Positions 1-9,693 of a stretch of DNA of 17,529 bases are shown here, in pieces. The stretch lies in NCBI GenBank assembly GCA_964526965.1, contig CAZGML010000042.1:1-17529 (forward strand), read 5' to 3'. Both the position numbers and the translations under genes were made by a program. The DNA comes from UBA6265 sp964526965. GTDB lineage: Bacteria; Chloroflexota; Chloroflexia; Thermomicrobiales; UBA6265. Under the pieces are notes generated by a model that worked only from the letters and a program-made list of their open reading frames with translations, did not search any database and was not told the DNA's origin. How positions within the stretch are numbered: the first letter of the stretch is position 1; each line of letters opens with the position of its first letter.

Positions 1-2
1 AG

Positions 3-194
3 CGCCCAAGCCGAACTCGCAAGAAGGACGAGACTGCCGAAGAGGCAATCCCGCAGAACTTCGGCGACGAGAGCGGCATGAGCGCCATGGAGCTTGCATT
101 CGCCAAGCTTGGTGCCGATCTGCTTGAAGACGGTGAGTCCGAAGCAGAGACGGAAACCGAGAGCGAAAAGGAAGAAACGGAAGAAAACTCCTAA
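3..194 (+). CDS. C-terminal tail of an unidentified acidic protein (partial)
   Basis: An open frame enters from the left edge and ends at TAA 192-194. The visible 63 residues begin with a basic stretch (RPSRTRKKDE), pass through a short segment that could be helical (MSAMELAFAKLGADLLED) and finish in a Glu/Ser/Thr-rich tail (ETETESEKEETEENS). No catalytic motif or recognisable domain is visible. The tail looks like the disordered end of a longer protein; an S1-type RNA-binding protein is one possibility, but that is a guess. A strong hairpin 44 bases after the stop and a promoter region beyond it suggest the gene ends its own transcript rather than forming an operon with clpC. The reading frame is supported by the in-frame stop followed directly by non-coding sequence; the function is unknown. 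Confidence 0.6.
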   Translation, partial: RPSRTRKKDETAEEAIPQNFGDESGMSAMELAFAKLGADLLEDGESEAETETESEKEETEENS

Positions 195-237
195 GAGAAG
201 GAGTAGTTCCAACACTTCCAGCTACATAAGCAACAAC

Positions 238-271
238 ATCGGGGCCGGTGCAGAAATGCACCGGCCCCGAT
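238..271 (+). terminator. Perfect 15-bp hairpin with GAAA tetraloop
   Basis: The arms 238-252 (ATCGGGGCCGGTGCA) and 257-271 are perfect reverse complements around a GAAA tetraloop at 253-256. It lies 44 nt after the stop of the upstream gene. No real T-run follows (TCGTTACC), so it may act as a 3'-end-stabilising stem or a weak intrinsic terminator rather than a textbook one. Confidence 0.7.
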
Positions 272-316
272 TCGTTACCTCCAGAAAAGCCAAAGGGTTT
301 TCGCTTCAGCCGTAGA

Positions 317-345
317 ATGACTATTTCTATCCCGTTAGCTATAAT
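317..345 (+). promoter_or_regulatory. Candidate clpC promoter P1
   Basis: A perfect TATAAT at 340-345 is preceded, with a 17-bp spacer, by ATGACT at 317-322 (four of six matches to TTGACA). It faces clpC and would give a leader of about 270 nt. Confidence 0.5.
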
Positions 346-367
346 CGAACACACCAAAGATGGTTTC

Positions 368-395
368 TTGACTTCAGGTTTCCAAAGTGTAGTAT
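368..395 (+). promoter_or_regulatory. Candidate clpC promoter P2
   Basis: TTGACT at 368-373 and TAGTAT at 390-395 are separated by 16 bp. The expected start near 402 would place a small hairpin (408-412 pairing with 417-421, TTTT loop) right at the 5' end of the transcript. Confidence 0.45.
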
Positions 396-623
396 TGGAA
401 GGGCAGGCCGATTTTTATCGGTCGTCTAACCGCAATCCTATGGTGTTATTTCCAAATTGATGTAACATCAGCTTTCACATTCTTGCCAACAACGGGTAGG
501 ATTGTAGATACCAACTGCAGATAAACGGAACGCAAGTCGTTCGTGGCGCGTTGGTAATGGCATCGCGGCAGTAAATGCACAGAGCCTGTATGGTACACAG
601 GACGAAACAGATGGGAGAGCCGC

Positions 624-3131
<2,508 letters not shown>

Positions 3132-3153
3132 ACAAAATCAAGATTTGATGGTG

Positions 3154-3183
3154 GGGGCGGCGCGGATCAGCGAGCGCCGCCCC
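3154..3183 (+). terminator. GC-rich hairpin after clpC (left copy)
   Basis: GGGGCGGCGC at 3154-3163 pairs perfectly with GCGCCGCCCC at 3174-3183 around a 10-base loop, 22 bases after the clpC stop. No T-run follows. It could attenuate read-through from clpC into radA. The same hairpin appears again at 3331-3360; I regard the two as one genomic element. Confidence 0.6.
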
Positions 3184-3259
3184 GGTGGATAGAGGAAGCC
3201 GATGGCGCACTAGCTCAAAAACGGGGTATTGGCGACATTTGGTGCCAAACACCCCGCGG

Positions 3260-3269
3260 NNNNNNNNNN
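3260..3269. other. Scaffold gap of 10 Ns (probably false)
   Basis: Ten Ns join two contig ends. The 167 bases on the left and the 167 on the right are the same locus, so no sequence is likely to be missing. After merging, clpC and radA would be separated by about 70 bases (3132-3201 in left-copy coordinates). Confidence 0.9.
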
Positions 3270-3436
3270 TATCAAGATCATTAACCCTCTTTTTTGTTAC
3301 CGTTTTATAAAAAATAACGATTTTAGGGTGGGGGCGGCGCGTACGCTTCCGCGCCGCCCCTGTGTATAGAGAACGCAGATGGCGAAGAAGCGAACAACCT
3401 GGATATGTCAGCAATGTGGTGCCAGCAGCCCGGCCT
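3270..3436 (+). repeat. Right copy of the 167-bp overlap across the scaffold gap
   Basis: This is the counterpart of 3093-3259. From the hairpin rightwards it is good sequence and runs into intact radA. Left of the hairpin (3270 to about 3327) it is a degraded version of the clpC 3' end, T- and A-rich because many G bases appear as T and C as A. The T-rich run at 3288-3295 is therefore not to be read as a real poly-T tract. Confidence 0.9.
3331..3360 (+). terminator. GC-rich hairpin before radA (right copy)
   Basis: The arms 3331-3340 and 3351-3360 are identical to those at 3154-3183. Only the loop differs, and here one extra G-C pair can form. It lies 18 bases before the radA ATG, so in the real genome one hairpin sits between clpC and radA and may act as an attenuator. 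Confidence 0.55.
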
Positions 3437-4752
3437 TTCTGGGGAGATGCCCGGGCTGCGGTGAGTGGAACACCATGGTCGAAACCCTTGAAGCGCGACC
3501 GGGCAAATCGGCCAGCAAAGGTATTCGACACGTGGATTCCCAGTCCCGCCTGGTCTCGCTCAATACGATCGAGCCGCAAGGCGAATCCCGCATTGGCGTG
3601 GGCATCTCGGAGTTCAACCGCGTGCTTGGTGGTGGTCTCGTCCCCGGCGAACTTGTGCTCATCGGTGGTGATCCCGGCATCGGCAAATCTACGCTCATTC
3701 TTCAGGCTGCCGGGGAACTCGCCAACCAGGGAGCCGAGGTCGTTTATGTAAGCGGTGAGGAGAGTGTCCAGCAGATCAAGCTACGTGCCGATCGGCTCGA
3801 TATCGACTCGGGCAATGTCCAACTCCTCGCAGAAACGGATCTGGACACGATTCTCGGTGTCGCCGAGGATGTCCGACCCGACCTGCTTGTGGTGGATTCT
3901 ATCCAGACCGTGATGATCGACGAGATCGGTTCGGCTGCGGGCAGTGTCTCGCAGGTGCGGGAGAGTACCGGCCGCATAATGCAGTGGGCCAAGAGTAGCG
4001 GCGTACCTACGTTCATCGTTGGGCACGTCACGAAGGAAGGCGCAATTGCCGGCCCGCGCGTATTGGAGCATATGGTCGACGCCGTGCTTTATCTGGAAGG
4101 CGAACGGTTTCACCAGTACCGCATCCTGCGGGCGGTGAAGAACCGGTTCGGATCCACCGATGAGGTTGGCGTCTTCGAGATGGCCACTACGGGCTTGCAG
4201 GAGGTTCGCAACCCTTCTGAAGCGTTTCTCGAGGAGCGGGCAGAACGGACTCCCGGTAGTACCGTTGCTGTCACCATGGAGGGCTCGCGACCGATCCTCG
4301 TAGAAGTTCAAGCGTTGGCTACTCCAAGCAATTTCTCCATGCCAAGGCGCAGCGCCAACGGGCTGGATAACAACCGACTTCAGTTGCTTGTCGCCGTGTT
4401 GCAGAAGCGGGTAGGGCTCGGGCTTGGTACGCAGGATGTCTATGCCAACGTGGTTGGCGGCTTGCGGATCCAGGAACCGGCCGCAGACCTCGCAATTGCC
4501 GTTGCCATAGCCAGTAGCTTGCGGGATCGACCAGTTGATCCTGGAACGGTGTGTATCGGTGAGGTCGGGCTCTCAGGGGAACTGCGCACTGTAACGCAGC
4601 TGGAGCGACGCATTCAGGAAGCGTCACGACTCGGGTTCCGCCGCGCCGTTATCCCGGCGCGGTCGGGGAACCTGCCGTCGAGCAGCAAACTTGGCCTGGA
4701 AGTGGTATCCGTTTCGAGCGCGTCTGAAGCTATCGATGCAGCCGGAGGCTAG
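3379..4752 (+). CDS. radA: DNA repair protein RadA (Sms)
   Basis: A 457-residue RecA-like branch-migration ATPase that helps extend D-loops and process recombination intermediates. An N-terminal zinc finger has C10-x2-C13 and C24-x2-C27. Walker A is GGDPGIGKST at residues 96-105. The RadA signature KNRFG is at 254-258. The C-terminal third is the inactive Lon-protease-like domain (VGGLRIQEPAADLAIAVAIA). Length and motif order are standard for the family. The start is fixed by the zinc finger 9 residues downstream and by the ATG after GAACGCAG, though no strong ribosome site is visible. A co-transcript with clpC through the hairpin is likely. Its stop TAG overlaps the stop of convergent murG. 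Confidence 0.96.
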   Translation: MAKKRTTWICQQCGASSPAFLGRCPGCGEWNTMVETLEARPGKSASKGIRHVDSQSRLVSLNTIEPQGESRIGVGISEFNRVLGGGLVPGELVLIGGDPGIGKSTLILQAAGELANQGAEVVYVSGEESVQQIKLRADRLDIDSGNVQLLAETDLDTILGVAEDVRPDLLVVDSIQTVMIDEIGSAAGSVSQVRESTGRIMQWAKSSGVPTFIVGHVTKEGAIAGPRVLEHMVDAVLYLEGERFHQYRILRAVKNRFGSTDEVGVFEMATTGLQEVRNPSEAFLEERAERTPGSTVAVTMEGSRPILVEVQALATPSNFSMPRRSANGLDNNRLQLLVAVLQKRVGLGLGTQDVYANVVGGLRIQEPAADLAIAVAIASSLRDRPVDPGTVCIGEVGLSGELRTVTQLERRIQEASRLGFRRAVIPARSGNLPSSSKLGLEVVSVSSASEAIDAAGG

Positions 4753-5903
4753 CGCCCGGCTAGCCTGAGCAGTTCGTCCGTGATATTGGCGGCCCCGCTT
4801 GGGTTGGCAATCGATTTCGCCGCCGTACTCATTTCCTGCAGGCGCGGCTGGTCCGTGATGAGATCGACAATACGATCGGCCAGCTCTGCCGATGTTGTCG
4901 ATGCCTGGTCGATGCTCAGGGCGGCACCAGCGTCGGCAAGCATGTTGGCGTTTCGGACCTGCTCGTTGCCGGACGTTGGTACAAGGGGTATCAACACTGA
5001 GGGCTTGCCCAGCGTCGCAAGCTCAGTGATTGTCCCGGCGCCAGATCGACCAACTACCAGGCTGGCGGCCGCCAACAGGTGCGGCAATTCCTCGCGGATA
5101 AAGTCGCGCACAACGTATCTCTCACGCAGCGGTGAGGGAAGGGTTTCGCGAAGTTCCGCAAGCCGGTCAGCGTCAAGATTCTCTGCAGTGCGGCCTGTTT
5201 GATGCACTATTTGCATGTGTTCCAACAACGTGGGCAGCGAGTCGCTGATCAACCTGTTCACCGGTACGGAGCCCTTCGCGCCGCCAGTGACATAGAGGAG
5301 CGGCAGGTTCGGATCCAGGTCGAATGCATGGAACGCCTTCGCCGCATCTCCAGTTTTCAGCGAAGCACGCACCGGGTTGCCGGTGTTGACCACGTTTGCC
5401 GTGACTCCCTTGTTGCGGGCATCCTCAATCGCCTGATCCCAGCTCACCGCGAGCGTGTGGGCGCGCCGACTTGCGAGTTTGTTGGCGCTGCCGATCTGCA
5501 CCGTTTGCTCATGCACCAGTACCGGGGCAAAGCTCGCTCCTGCCAACGCGGTCGGCATACTGACATACCCGCCAGTGGCGAATATGACATCGGGTCTAAA
5601 CGATCGCACCTTCATCCAGGCCTGTGGAATCCCAACAAGAACACGCCCCTTGTCAATGATGTTGAGGATGCGATCTTTAGGATCACCTGTTTGCCGCGCT
5701 TTCCCCACCTGTACCGTCTCGAAGGGAATGCCGTGAGTTCGGGCAATATCCTCCTCGCGACCATCTTTCTGGCCGATCCACAGTGCTTCCACCGGAATCT
5801 CGCGCGTGGCCAATTCCTGCAACACGGCTTCGGCCGGAAAAATGTGGCCACCGGTTCCGCCACCCGCAATCAGTAAACGAAGGGGAGTTGTTGTCTGGCT
5901 CAT
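4749..5903 (-). CDS. murG: MurG-type UDP-GlcNAc:lipid I N-acetylglucosaminyltransferase
   Basis: A 384-residue GT-B glycosyltransferase that converts lipid I to lipid II at the inner face of the membrane. The N-terminal nucleotide loop GGGTGGH is at 14-20. HEQT replaces the usual HEQN. TGNPVR and a second Gly-rich loop (GGAKGS, usually GGSxGA) follow. The C-terminal half carries GRSGAGTITELATLGKPS and NEQVRNAN, the donor-binding segment. Length is slightly above the usual 350-360. The ATG is preceded by TAAGGAG (5908-5914 on the complement). The gene stands alone, divergent from lspA and away from any division/cell-wall cluster. The altered motifs leave room for a MurG-like paralogue acting on another lipid acceptor. 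Confidence 0.85.
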   Translation of the reverse strand: MSQTTTPLRLLIAGGGTGGHIFPAEAVLQELATREIPVEALWIGQKDGREEDIARTHGIPFETVQVGKARQTGDPKDRILNIIDKGRVLVGIPQAWMKVRSFRPDVIFATGGYVSMPTALAGASFAPVLVHEQTVQIGSANKLASRRAHTLAVSWDQAIEDARNKGVTANVVNTGNPVRASLKTGDAAKAFHAFDLDPNLPLLYVTGGAKGSVPVNRLISDSLPTLLEHMQIVHQTGRTAENLDADRLAELRETLPSPLRERYVVRDFIREELPHLLAAASLVVGRSGAGTITELATLGKPSVLIPLVPTSGNEQVRNANMLADAGAALSIDQASTTSAELADRIVDLITDQPRLQEMSTAAKSIANPSGAANITDELLRLAGR

Positions 5904-5943
5904 GGTGCTCCTTACCGCCTGGCTAGGTCGTTATTCACTCGGC

Positions 5944-5949
5944 ATTATA
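5944..5949 (-). promoter_or_regulatory. Candidate murG -10 element
   Basis: The complement reads a perfect TATAAT here, about 40 bases before the murG start. The -35 region is poor. A GATAAT at 5960-5965 on the plus strand is a comparable weak -10 candidate for lspA, so the two promoters would overlap in the 86-bp divergent spacer. Confidence 0.4.
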
Positions 5950-5989
5950 GTTCGCATGCGATAATCACCAGTAGTAGCCAGGAGGATCA

Positions 5990-6502
5990 ATGGTAAGTAC
6001 CAATCTGTCGCAACGATTGCTTTGGCTCGGCTCCATTATTCTTGCTGTAGCGCTGCTGGATCAGTTCGTAAAGCAGTGGATTGTCGATTGGATCGGTCCG
6101 TCCCAACCAACCTCCCGGGTGGAGTTGATCGGTTCGTTCCTGGCGTTCGAATACCTGGAGAACCGCGGTGCCGCGTTTGGATTGTTCCAGCAAGGTACAG
6201 AGATTCTGGCGATCCTCTCCGTCGTAATCACTGCCGTCGTCATTGTGGCGATGGTGTGGTTCGCCCGGGACGAATTCTGGATAGCGGCATCTATCGCCCT
6301 CATCCTTGGCGGGGCAATCGGCAACGCCATCGATCGATTCACGCGGGGATACGTGGTCGATTACATCGCGGTTGGTCGATTTTGGAAATTTAACATCGCA
6401 GATAGCGCCGTTACTATTGGAGCGGTGCTCGTATTCATCTTGCTGTGGCGCGCGGAAAACACCGAAGCACACGGGCAATCGATACAGGAACGAGACTCAT
6501 GA
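5990..6502 (+). CDS. lspA: Lipoprotein signal peptidase (signal peptidase II)
   Basis: A 170-residue integral membrane aspartyl protease that removes the signal peptide from diacylglyceryl-modified prolipoproteins. There are four hydrophobic segments. Family blocks are present in order: LLDQFVKQWI with D24, ENRGAAFG, GNAIDRFTRGYVVDYI and FNIADSAVTIG. The catalytic pair is D115 and D138. ATG 5990 follows AGGAGG (5980-5985) at ideal spacing. It heads a four-gene operon: its TGA overlaps the next start as ATGA. Confidence 0.96.
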   Translation: MVSTNLSQRLLWLGSIILAVALLDQFVKQWIVDWIGPSQPTSRVELIGSFLAFEYLENRGAAFGLFQQGTEILAILSVVITAVVIVAMVWFARDEFWIAASIALILGGAIGNAIDRFTRGYVVDYIAVGRFWKFNIADSAVTIGAVLVFILLWRAENTEAHGQSIQERDS

Positions 6503-7488
6503 ACGACCAGTCGACGATTTTAGACGAAGACCAGAAAGAACTGATCGAGCTCTACCCGCAGCGATCCGACCTAAATATGCGGCTGGACAAATTCGTATCC
6601 GGCCAGCTTCCAGACCTGAGCCGCACCTACCTGCAACAACTTATCACCGATGGTGCGTTACTGGTGGATGGATTCGTGCGCAGGCCCAGCTTCAAGGTCA
6701 CGCCGGGACAAACAATCACGCTTGAACTACCCAAGGTTGAGGAAACGGAACTCGTTGCGGAAGATATCCCGCTCGATATCATTTTTGAGAACGACGATAT
6801 CCTGATGGTGAACAAGGCTGCCGGTATGGTGGTGCATCCTGCGGCTGGCCATGCCAGTGGCACCCTGGTGAACGCCGTACTTCATCACGCACCCGAGATC
6901 TCCATTCAGGGTTCAACCCGGCCCGGTATTATCCACCGGCTGGATAAAGACACATCGGGGATTATGGTGGTGGCGAAATCTGATCGGGCCCAAACCTCCC
7001 TCGCCGAGCAGTGGATGGACCGCAAGGTGCAGAAGCGCTACGTCGCACTCGTGGCAGGGGTTGTTGACGAAGACACCGCAACGATCGATGCCCCGATTGG
7101 TCGCAACCCCGCTAATCGCCAGCAGATGACGACCACACGGTCCGGGAAAGAAGCAATTACTGATTTCACCGTGATCGAGCGATTCGATGAGAGTACATTG
7201 CTGGACGTCTCAATCGAAACCGGGCGCACGCATCAAATCCGCGTTCATCTCAACTTCATCGGCCACCCGGTTGTGGGAGATGGACTTTACGGCAACAAGA
7301 CGAGCGCTCGTATCGCTGACGAGATCGGCCTGGGCAGGCAGTTCTTGCACGCCACGTCCCTCGGCTTCGCCATGCCCGGTTCCGGCGAGCACCGCATGTT
7401 CGATGCGCCCCTGGCCACGGACTTGAAAAGCGCGCTCGATCAACTCCGCACCCGAAAGGAGGAGGAGAATGAGTCCGCTGAAGCGTGA
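6499..7488 (+). CDS. rluD: RluD-family 23S rRNA pseudouridine synthase
   Basis: A 329-residue enzyme that isomerises uridines in large-subunit rRNA. An N-terminal S4 RNA-binding domain (MRLDKFVSGQLPDLSRTYLQ) leads into the RluA-type catalytic domain with HRLDKDTSG, in which D149 is the catalytic aspartate. The block GRTHQIRVHL and the closing HPVVGDGLYG are typical. The frame is open further upstream (ATG 6445), but that would overlap lspA by 58 bases. ATG 6499 overlaps the lspA stop as ATGA, has AGGA nearby and gives the normal length, so I chose it. The exact target uridines (RluD or RluC-like) cannot be read from sequence. The lspA-rluD pairing is common in bacteria. Confidence 0.92.
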   Translation: MNDQSTILDEDQKELIELYPQRSDLNMRLDKFVSGQLPDLSRTYLQQLITDGALLVDGFVRRPSFKVTPGQTITLELPKVEETELVAEDIPLDIIFENDDILMVNKAAGMVVHPAAGHASGTLVNAVLHHAPEISIQGSTRPGIIHRLDKDTSGIMVVAKSDRAQTSLAEQWMDRKVQKRYVALVAGVVDEDTATIDAPIGRNPANRQQMTTTRSGKEAITDFTVIERFDESTLLDVSIETGRTHQIRVHLNFIGHPVVGDGLYGNKTSARIADEIGLGRQFLHATSLGFAMPGSGEHRMFDAPLATDLKSALDQLRTRKEEENESAEA

Positions 7489-8734
7489 TCGCATTCGGAA
7501 ATGGTTTGATGGCGGGCTCGCTGCCGTCGATCCCTACGCTGTCACGCATGCTGCTCTTCAGGATCTGGAACCGCCCAACGGCAAGCTCGTAGTGATCTCT
7601 GTTGGAAAAGCAGCCGTTGCTATGGCCACAGCTGCCTGTGATGCCCTTGGCGATCGCATTGACTCCGGCTTGCTTGTCGCAAAGGAAGGGCAACTGGATG
7701 AGGAAGTTGAAGGCTTTAGAGCGATTGCGGCCGGGCATCCGATTCCGAATGAACATAGCCTGGAGGCCGGCGAAGCTGCCCTTGACCTCGTAAATGGCCT
7801 TTCCGGCGACGATACGGTCATTGCATTGATCTCCGGCGGCGGATCTTCCCTAATGGAGAATCCCATTGAGGGTATCTCGCTAATGGATATGCAGGTCACA
7901 ACCGAGTTACTGATGTACGCTGGGGCTGAAATTTACGACCTGAACACCGTGCGCAGGGCGCTCAGCGCCATCAAGGGCGGTGGGCTCCGCAGTGCAATCG
8001 GCGACGCTCAATGCATCACATTGATGTTGAGCGATGTGGTCGGCAACGATCACTCGGTGATCGCCAGTGGGCCAACAGTGCCCGGTCCATCTACGCGGGG
8101 CCGAGCCTGGCAGATAATTGACGACTTCAAGATTCAGGACCAGGTACCCGAGTCGGTTCAACTGGCGCTCACAAACGATGCACCGCCGTTCCCGTCGATC
8201 GATACTTCGCGGGATGACCGACGGGTCATCGCCGAGAACGCCACGCTCGTTTCCGCGGTCGAACAGGCAGCCCGCGAAGATGGACTTCGTGTCTGGCGAG
8301 TCTGGGAAAACTGGCGAGACAGCGTTGAGGAACTTGCCCACCAGATCGTGAGGGAGTGCAGGGATGCGCCAGCGGATTCTGATGTGCTCGTAGGTGGCGG
8401 AGAGGCCACCAGCATCGTGCGTGGCAACGGGCTAGGCGGGCGCAACACGGAAACAGCACTATTGGTCGCGATGGAGTTCACAAATGATGACGACTGGACT
8501 GTTGCCAGTCTCGCCTCGGACGGGGACGATGGAAACTCTGGCGCCGCCGGTGCGATAGTGGATGCAGGAGTCATTGCAGATGAAACCGTCGCCTCCGCGG
8601 CCCTTAAGATCAGCGATTCGGCCGGGTATCTTGAGTCGATGGACGCCCTGGTCGTCACCGGTCAAACCGGCACAAACGTCAACGATGTCTATATCGCCGT
8701 GCGCAACGCTGCGCTGGCAGGAGAAATAACGTGA
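7469..8734 (+). CDS. Glycerate 2-kinase (MOFRL family, GckA/TtuD-like)
   Basis: A 421-residue member of the class II glycerate kinase family, which phosphorylates D-glycerate to 2-phosphoglycerate with ATP. Recognisable blocks in order: VGKAA near the N terminus, ISGGGSSL, NTVRRALSAIKGG, LSDVVGNDHSVIASGPTVP, then the C-terminal MOFRL part with GGGEATS, GGRNTETAL, SDGDDGNSGAAGA and TGQTGTNVND. Length is typical. The start lies inside the end of the rluD gene (20-bp overlap) and is served by GGAGGAGG five bases upstream, so it should be translated efficiently. Its TGA overlaps the next gene's GTG as GTGA. It should supply a glycolytic intermediate from glycerate, whether from photorespiration-like, serine or hydroxypyruvate pathways; the window does not say which. 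Confidence 0.92.
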   Translation: MSPLKRDRIRKWFDGGLAAVDPYAVTHAALQDLEPPNGKLVVISVGKAAVAMATAACDALGDRIDSGLLVAKEGQLDEEVEGFRAIAAGHPIPNEHSLEAGEAALDLVNGLSGDDTVIALISGGGSSLMENPIEGISLMDMQVTTELLMYAGAEIYDLNTVRRALSAIKGGGLRSAIGDAQCITLMLSDVVGNDHSVIASGPTVPGPSTRGRAWQIIDDFKIQDQVPESVQLALTNDAPPFPSIDTSRDDRRVIAENATLVSAVEQAAREDGLRVWRVWENWRDSVEELAHQIVRECRDAPADSDVLVGGGEATSIVRGNGLGGRNTETALLVAMEFTNDDDWTVASLASDGDDGNSGAAGAIVDAGVIADETVASAALKISDSAGYLESMDALVVTGQTGTNVNDVYIAVRNAALAGEIT

Positions 8735-9669
8735 GCAATTTACCGGTAATGCTGGATGTTGATACTGGCGTCGATGATGCTGCCGCCATTGCCTATGCCC
8801 TGGGCGTCGAGGCCGACTTGGTCGGCGTATCCACGGTCGCTGGCAATGTTGGCATCGACCTCTCTACCGCTAACACCCTGAAAGTGCTGAGCCTGCTCGG
8901 CGCTGAGGATGTTCCGGTCTTTCGCGGTGCCAGCCGACCGCTGGTAGCTGAATATGTGGAAGCATCGCACGTCCATGGCAACAACGGCCTGGGTGGCGCC
9001 GAGCTACCCGAAGCGCTGGCTGAAGAAGCCGATCTCACGGCACCGGAAGCCATCATCGCAATGGCGGAGGAGTTCGCCGGTGAGCTTGTGCTGGTGGCGG
9101 TAGGGCCGTATACCAACATTGCCATGGCCCTGTCGTTACAACCGAACTTGCCCAAATTGGTACGGCGACTTGTGTTGATGGGCGGAGCGTATTTCAATCC
9201 GGGCAACGTCACTCCGCATGCGGAGTACAACATCTACACCGATCCTCACGCCGCGCAGCAAATCTTCACCGCCGACTGGCAGGAAATCATCGCTGTGGGG
9301 CTGGATGTGACGCACAAGGCTGCGATCACGAAGAAAATGTGGGAGGCGATTCCCGACGACGCCGAAGGATCAGCCTGGCTGATGAAGGCAATCGTCGAGC
9401 GCACCTACACGGAACGCGCTCGCAGTGGATTCTTTTTGCACGATCCGCTGGCGATGGCCGTCGCACTGGACGATTCGCTGATCGAGACAGATTCCAATTT
9501 CGTGGATGTCTCGCTTGATGGTGAGGAGCGGGGGAAGACCGTCGTTTCGCTGGATGGAAATATTCGCGTTGCACGAACGGTACAGGCAGAGCAGTTCCTG
9601 CAGAAATTCTGCGATGCCGTCAACATTCCCTTTATTTACGACGCCGAAGGAACCGCCGATTCCGAGTAA
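8731..9669 (+). CDS. Nucleoside hydrolase (inosine/uridine-preferring family)
   Basis: A 312-residue hydrolase that splits the N-glycosidic bond of ribonucleosides to free base and ribose. The Ca-binding block DVDTGVDDAAAI starts at residue 9, followed by STVAGNV, MGGAYFNPGN with the NIYTDPHAA loop, LDVTHKAAI and the C-terminal HDPLA with H237-D238, the usual catalytic/metal-binding pair. The start is GTG 8731 within GTGA shared with the previous stop, with AGGAG a few bases upstream. It ends the lspA operon, 24 bases from the convergent polyprenyl synthase gene. Substrate range (purine or pyrimidine, or a different ribosyl compound) cannot be decided by eye. Confidence 0.92.
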   Translation: MSNLPVMLDVDTGVDDAAAIAYALGVEADLVGVSTVAGNVGIDLSTANTLKVLSLLGAEDVPVFRGASRPLVAEYVEASHVHGNNGLGGAELPEALAEEADLTAPEAIIAMAEEFAGELVLVAVGPYTNIAMALSLQPNLPKLVRRLVLMGGAYFNPGNVTPHAEYNIYTDPHAAQQIFTADWQEIIAVGLDVTHKAAITKKMWEAIPDDAEGSAWLMKAIVERTYTERARSGFFLHDPLAMAVALDDSLIETDSNFVDVSLDGEERGKTVVSLDGNIRVARTVQAEQFLQKFCDAVNIPFIYDAEGTADSE

Positions 9670-9693
9670 ATCAAACAGCGAGGCTGTCGCGAC

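Larger units (their letters stand above)
272..623 (+). other. Gene-free clpC upstream and leader region
   Basis: No credible coding frame is present in these 352 bases. It holds the two promoter candidates, a short hairpin at 408-421 and a small CCTGT/ACAGG stem just before the ribosome site. The clpC ribosome site is GGGAGAG at 613-619, five bases before the ATG. I looked for a CIRCE element (TTAGCACTC-N9-GAGTGCTAA) and a HAIR element and saw neither, so heat-shock control by HrcA or HspR is not supported here. Confidence 0.6.

Noticed and set aside
94..315. 73-codon plus-strand frame near the left edge
   Set aside because: It overlaps the partial gene in another frame, spans the GAAA hairpin and has the Arg/Lys/Ser-rich composition of a frame shadow.
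6445..6498. Upstream ATG 6445 as the rluD start
   Set aside because: It adds 18 residues that overlap lspA in another frame and match no family sequence. The ATGA overlap at 6499 is the natural coupled start.
9670..9693. Terminator between the nucleoside hydrolase and polyprenyl synthase genes
   Set aside because: Only four-base stems can be drawn in the 24-base gap, with no T-run.
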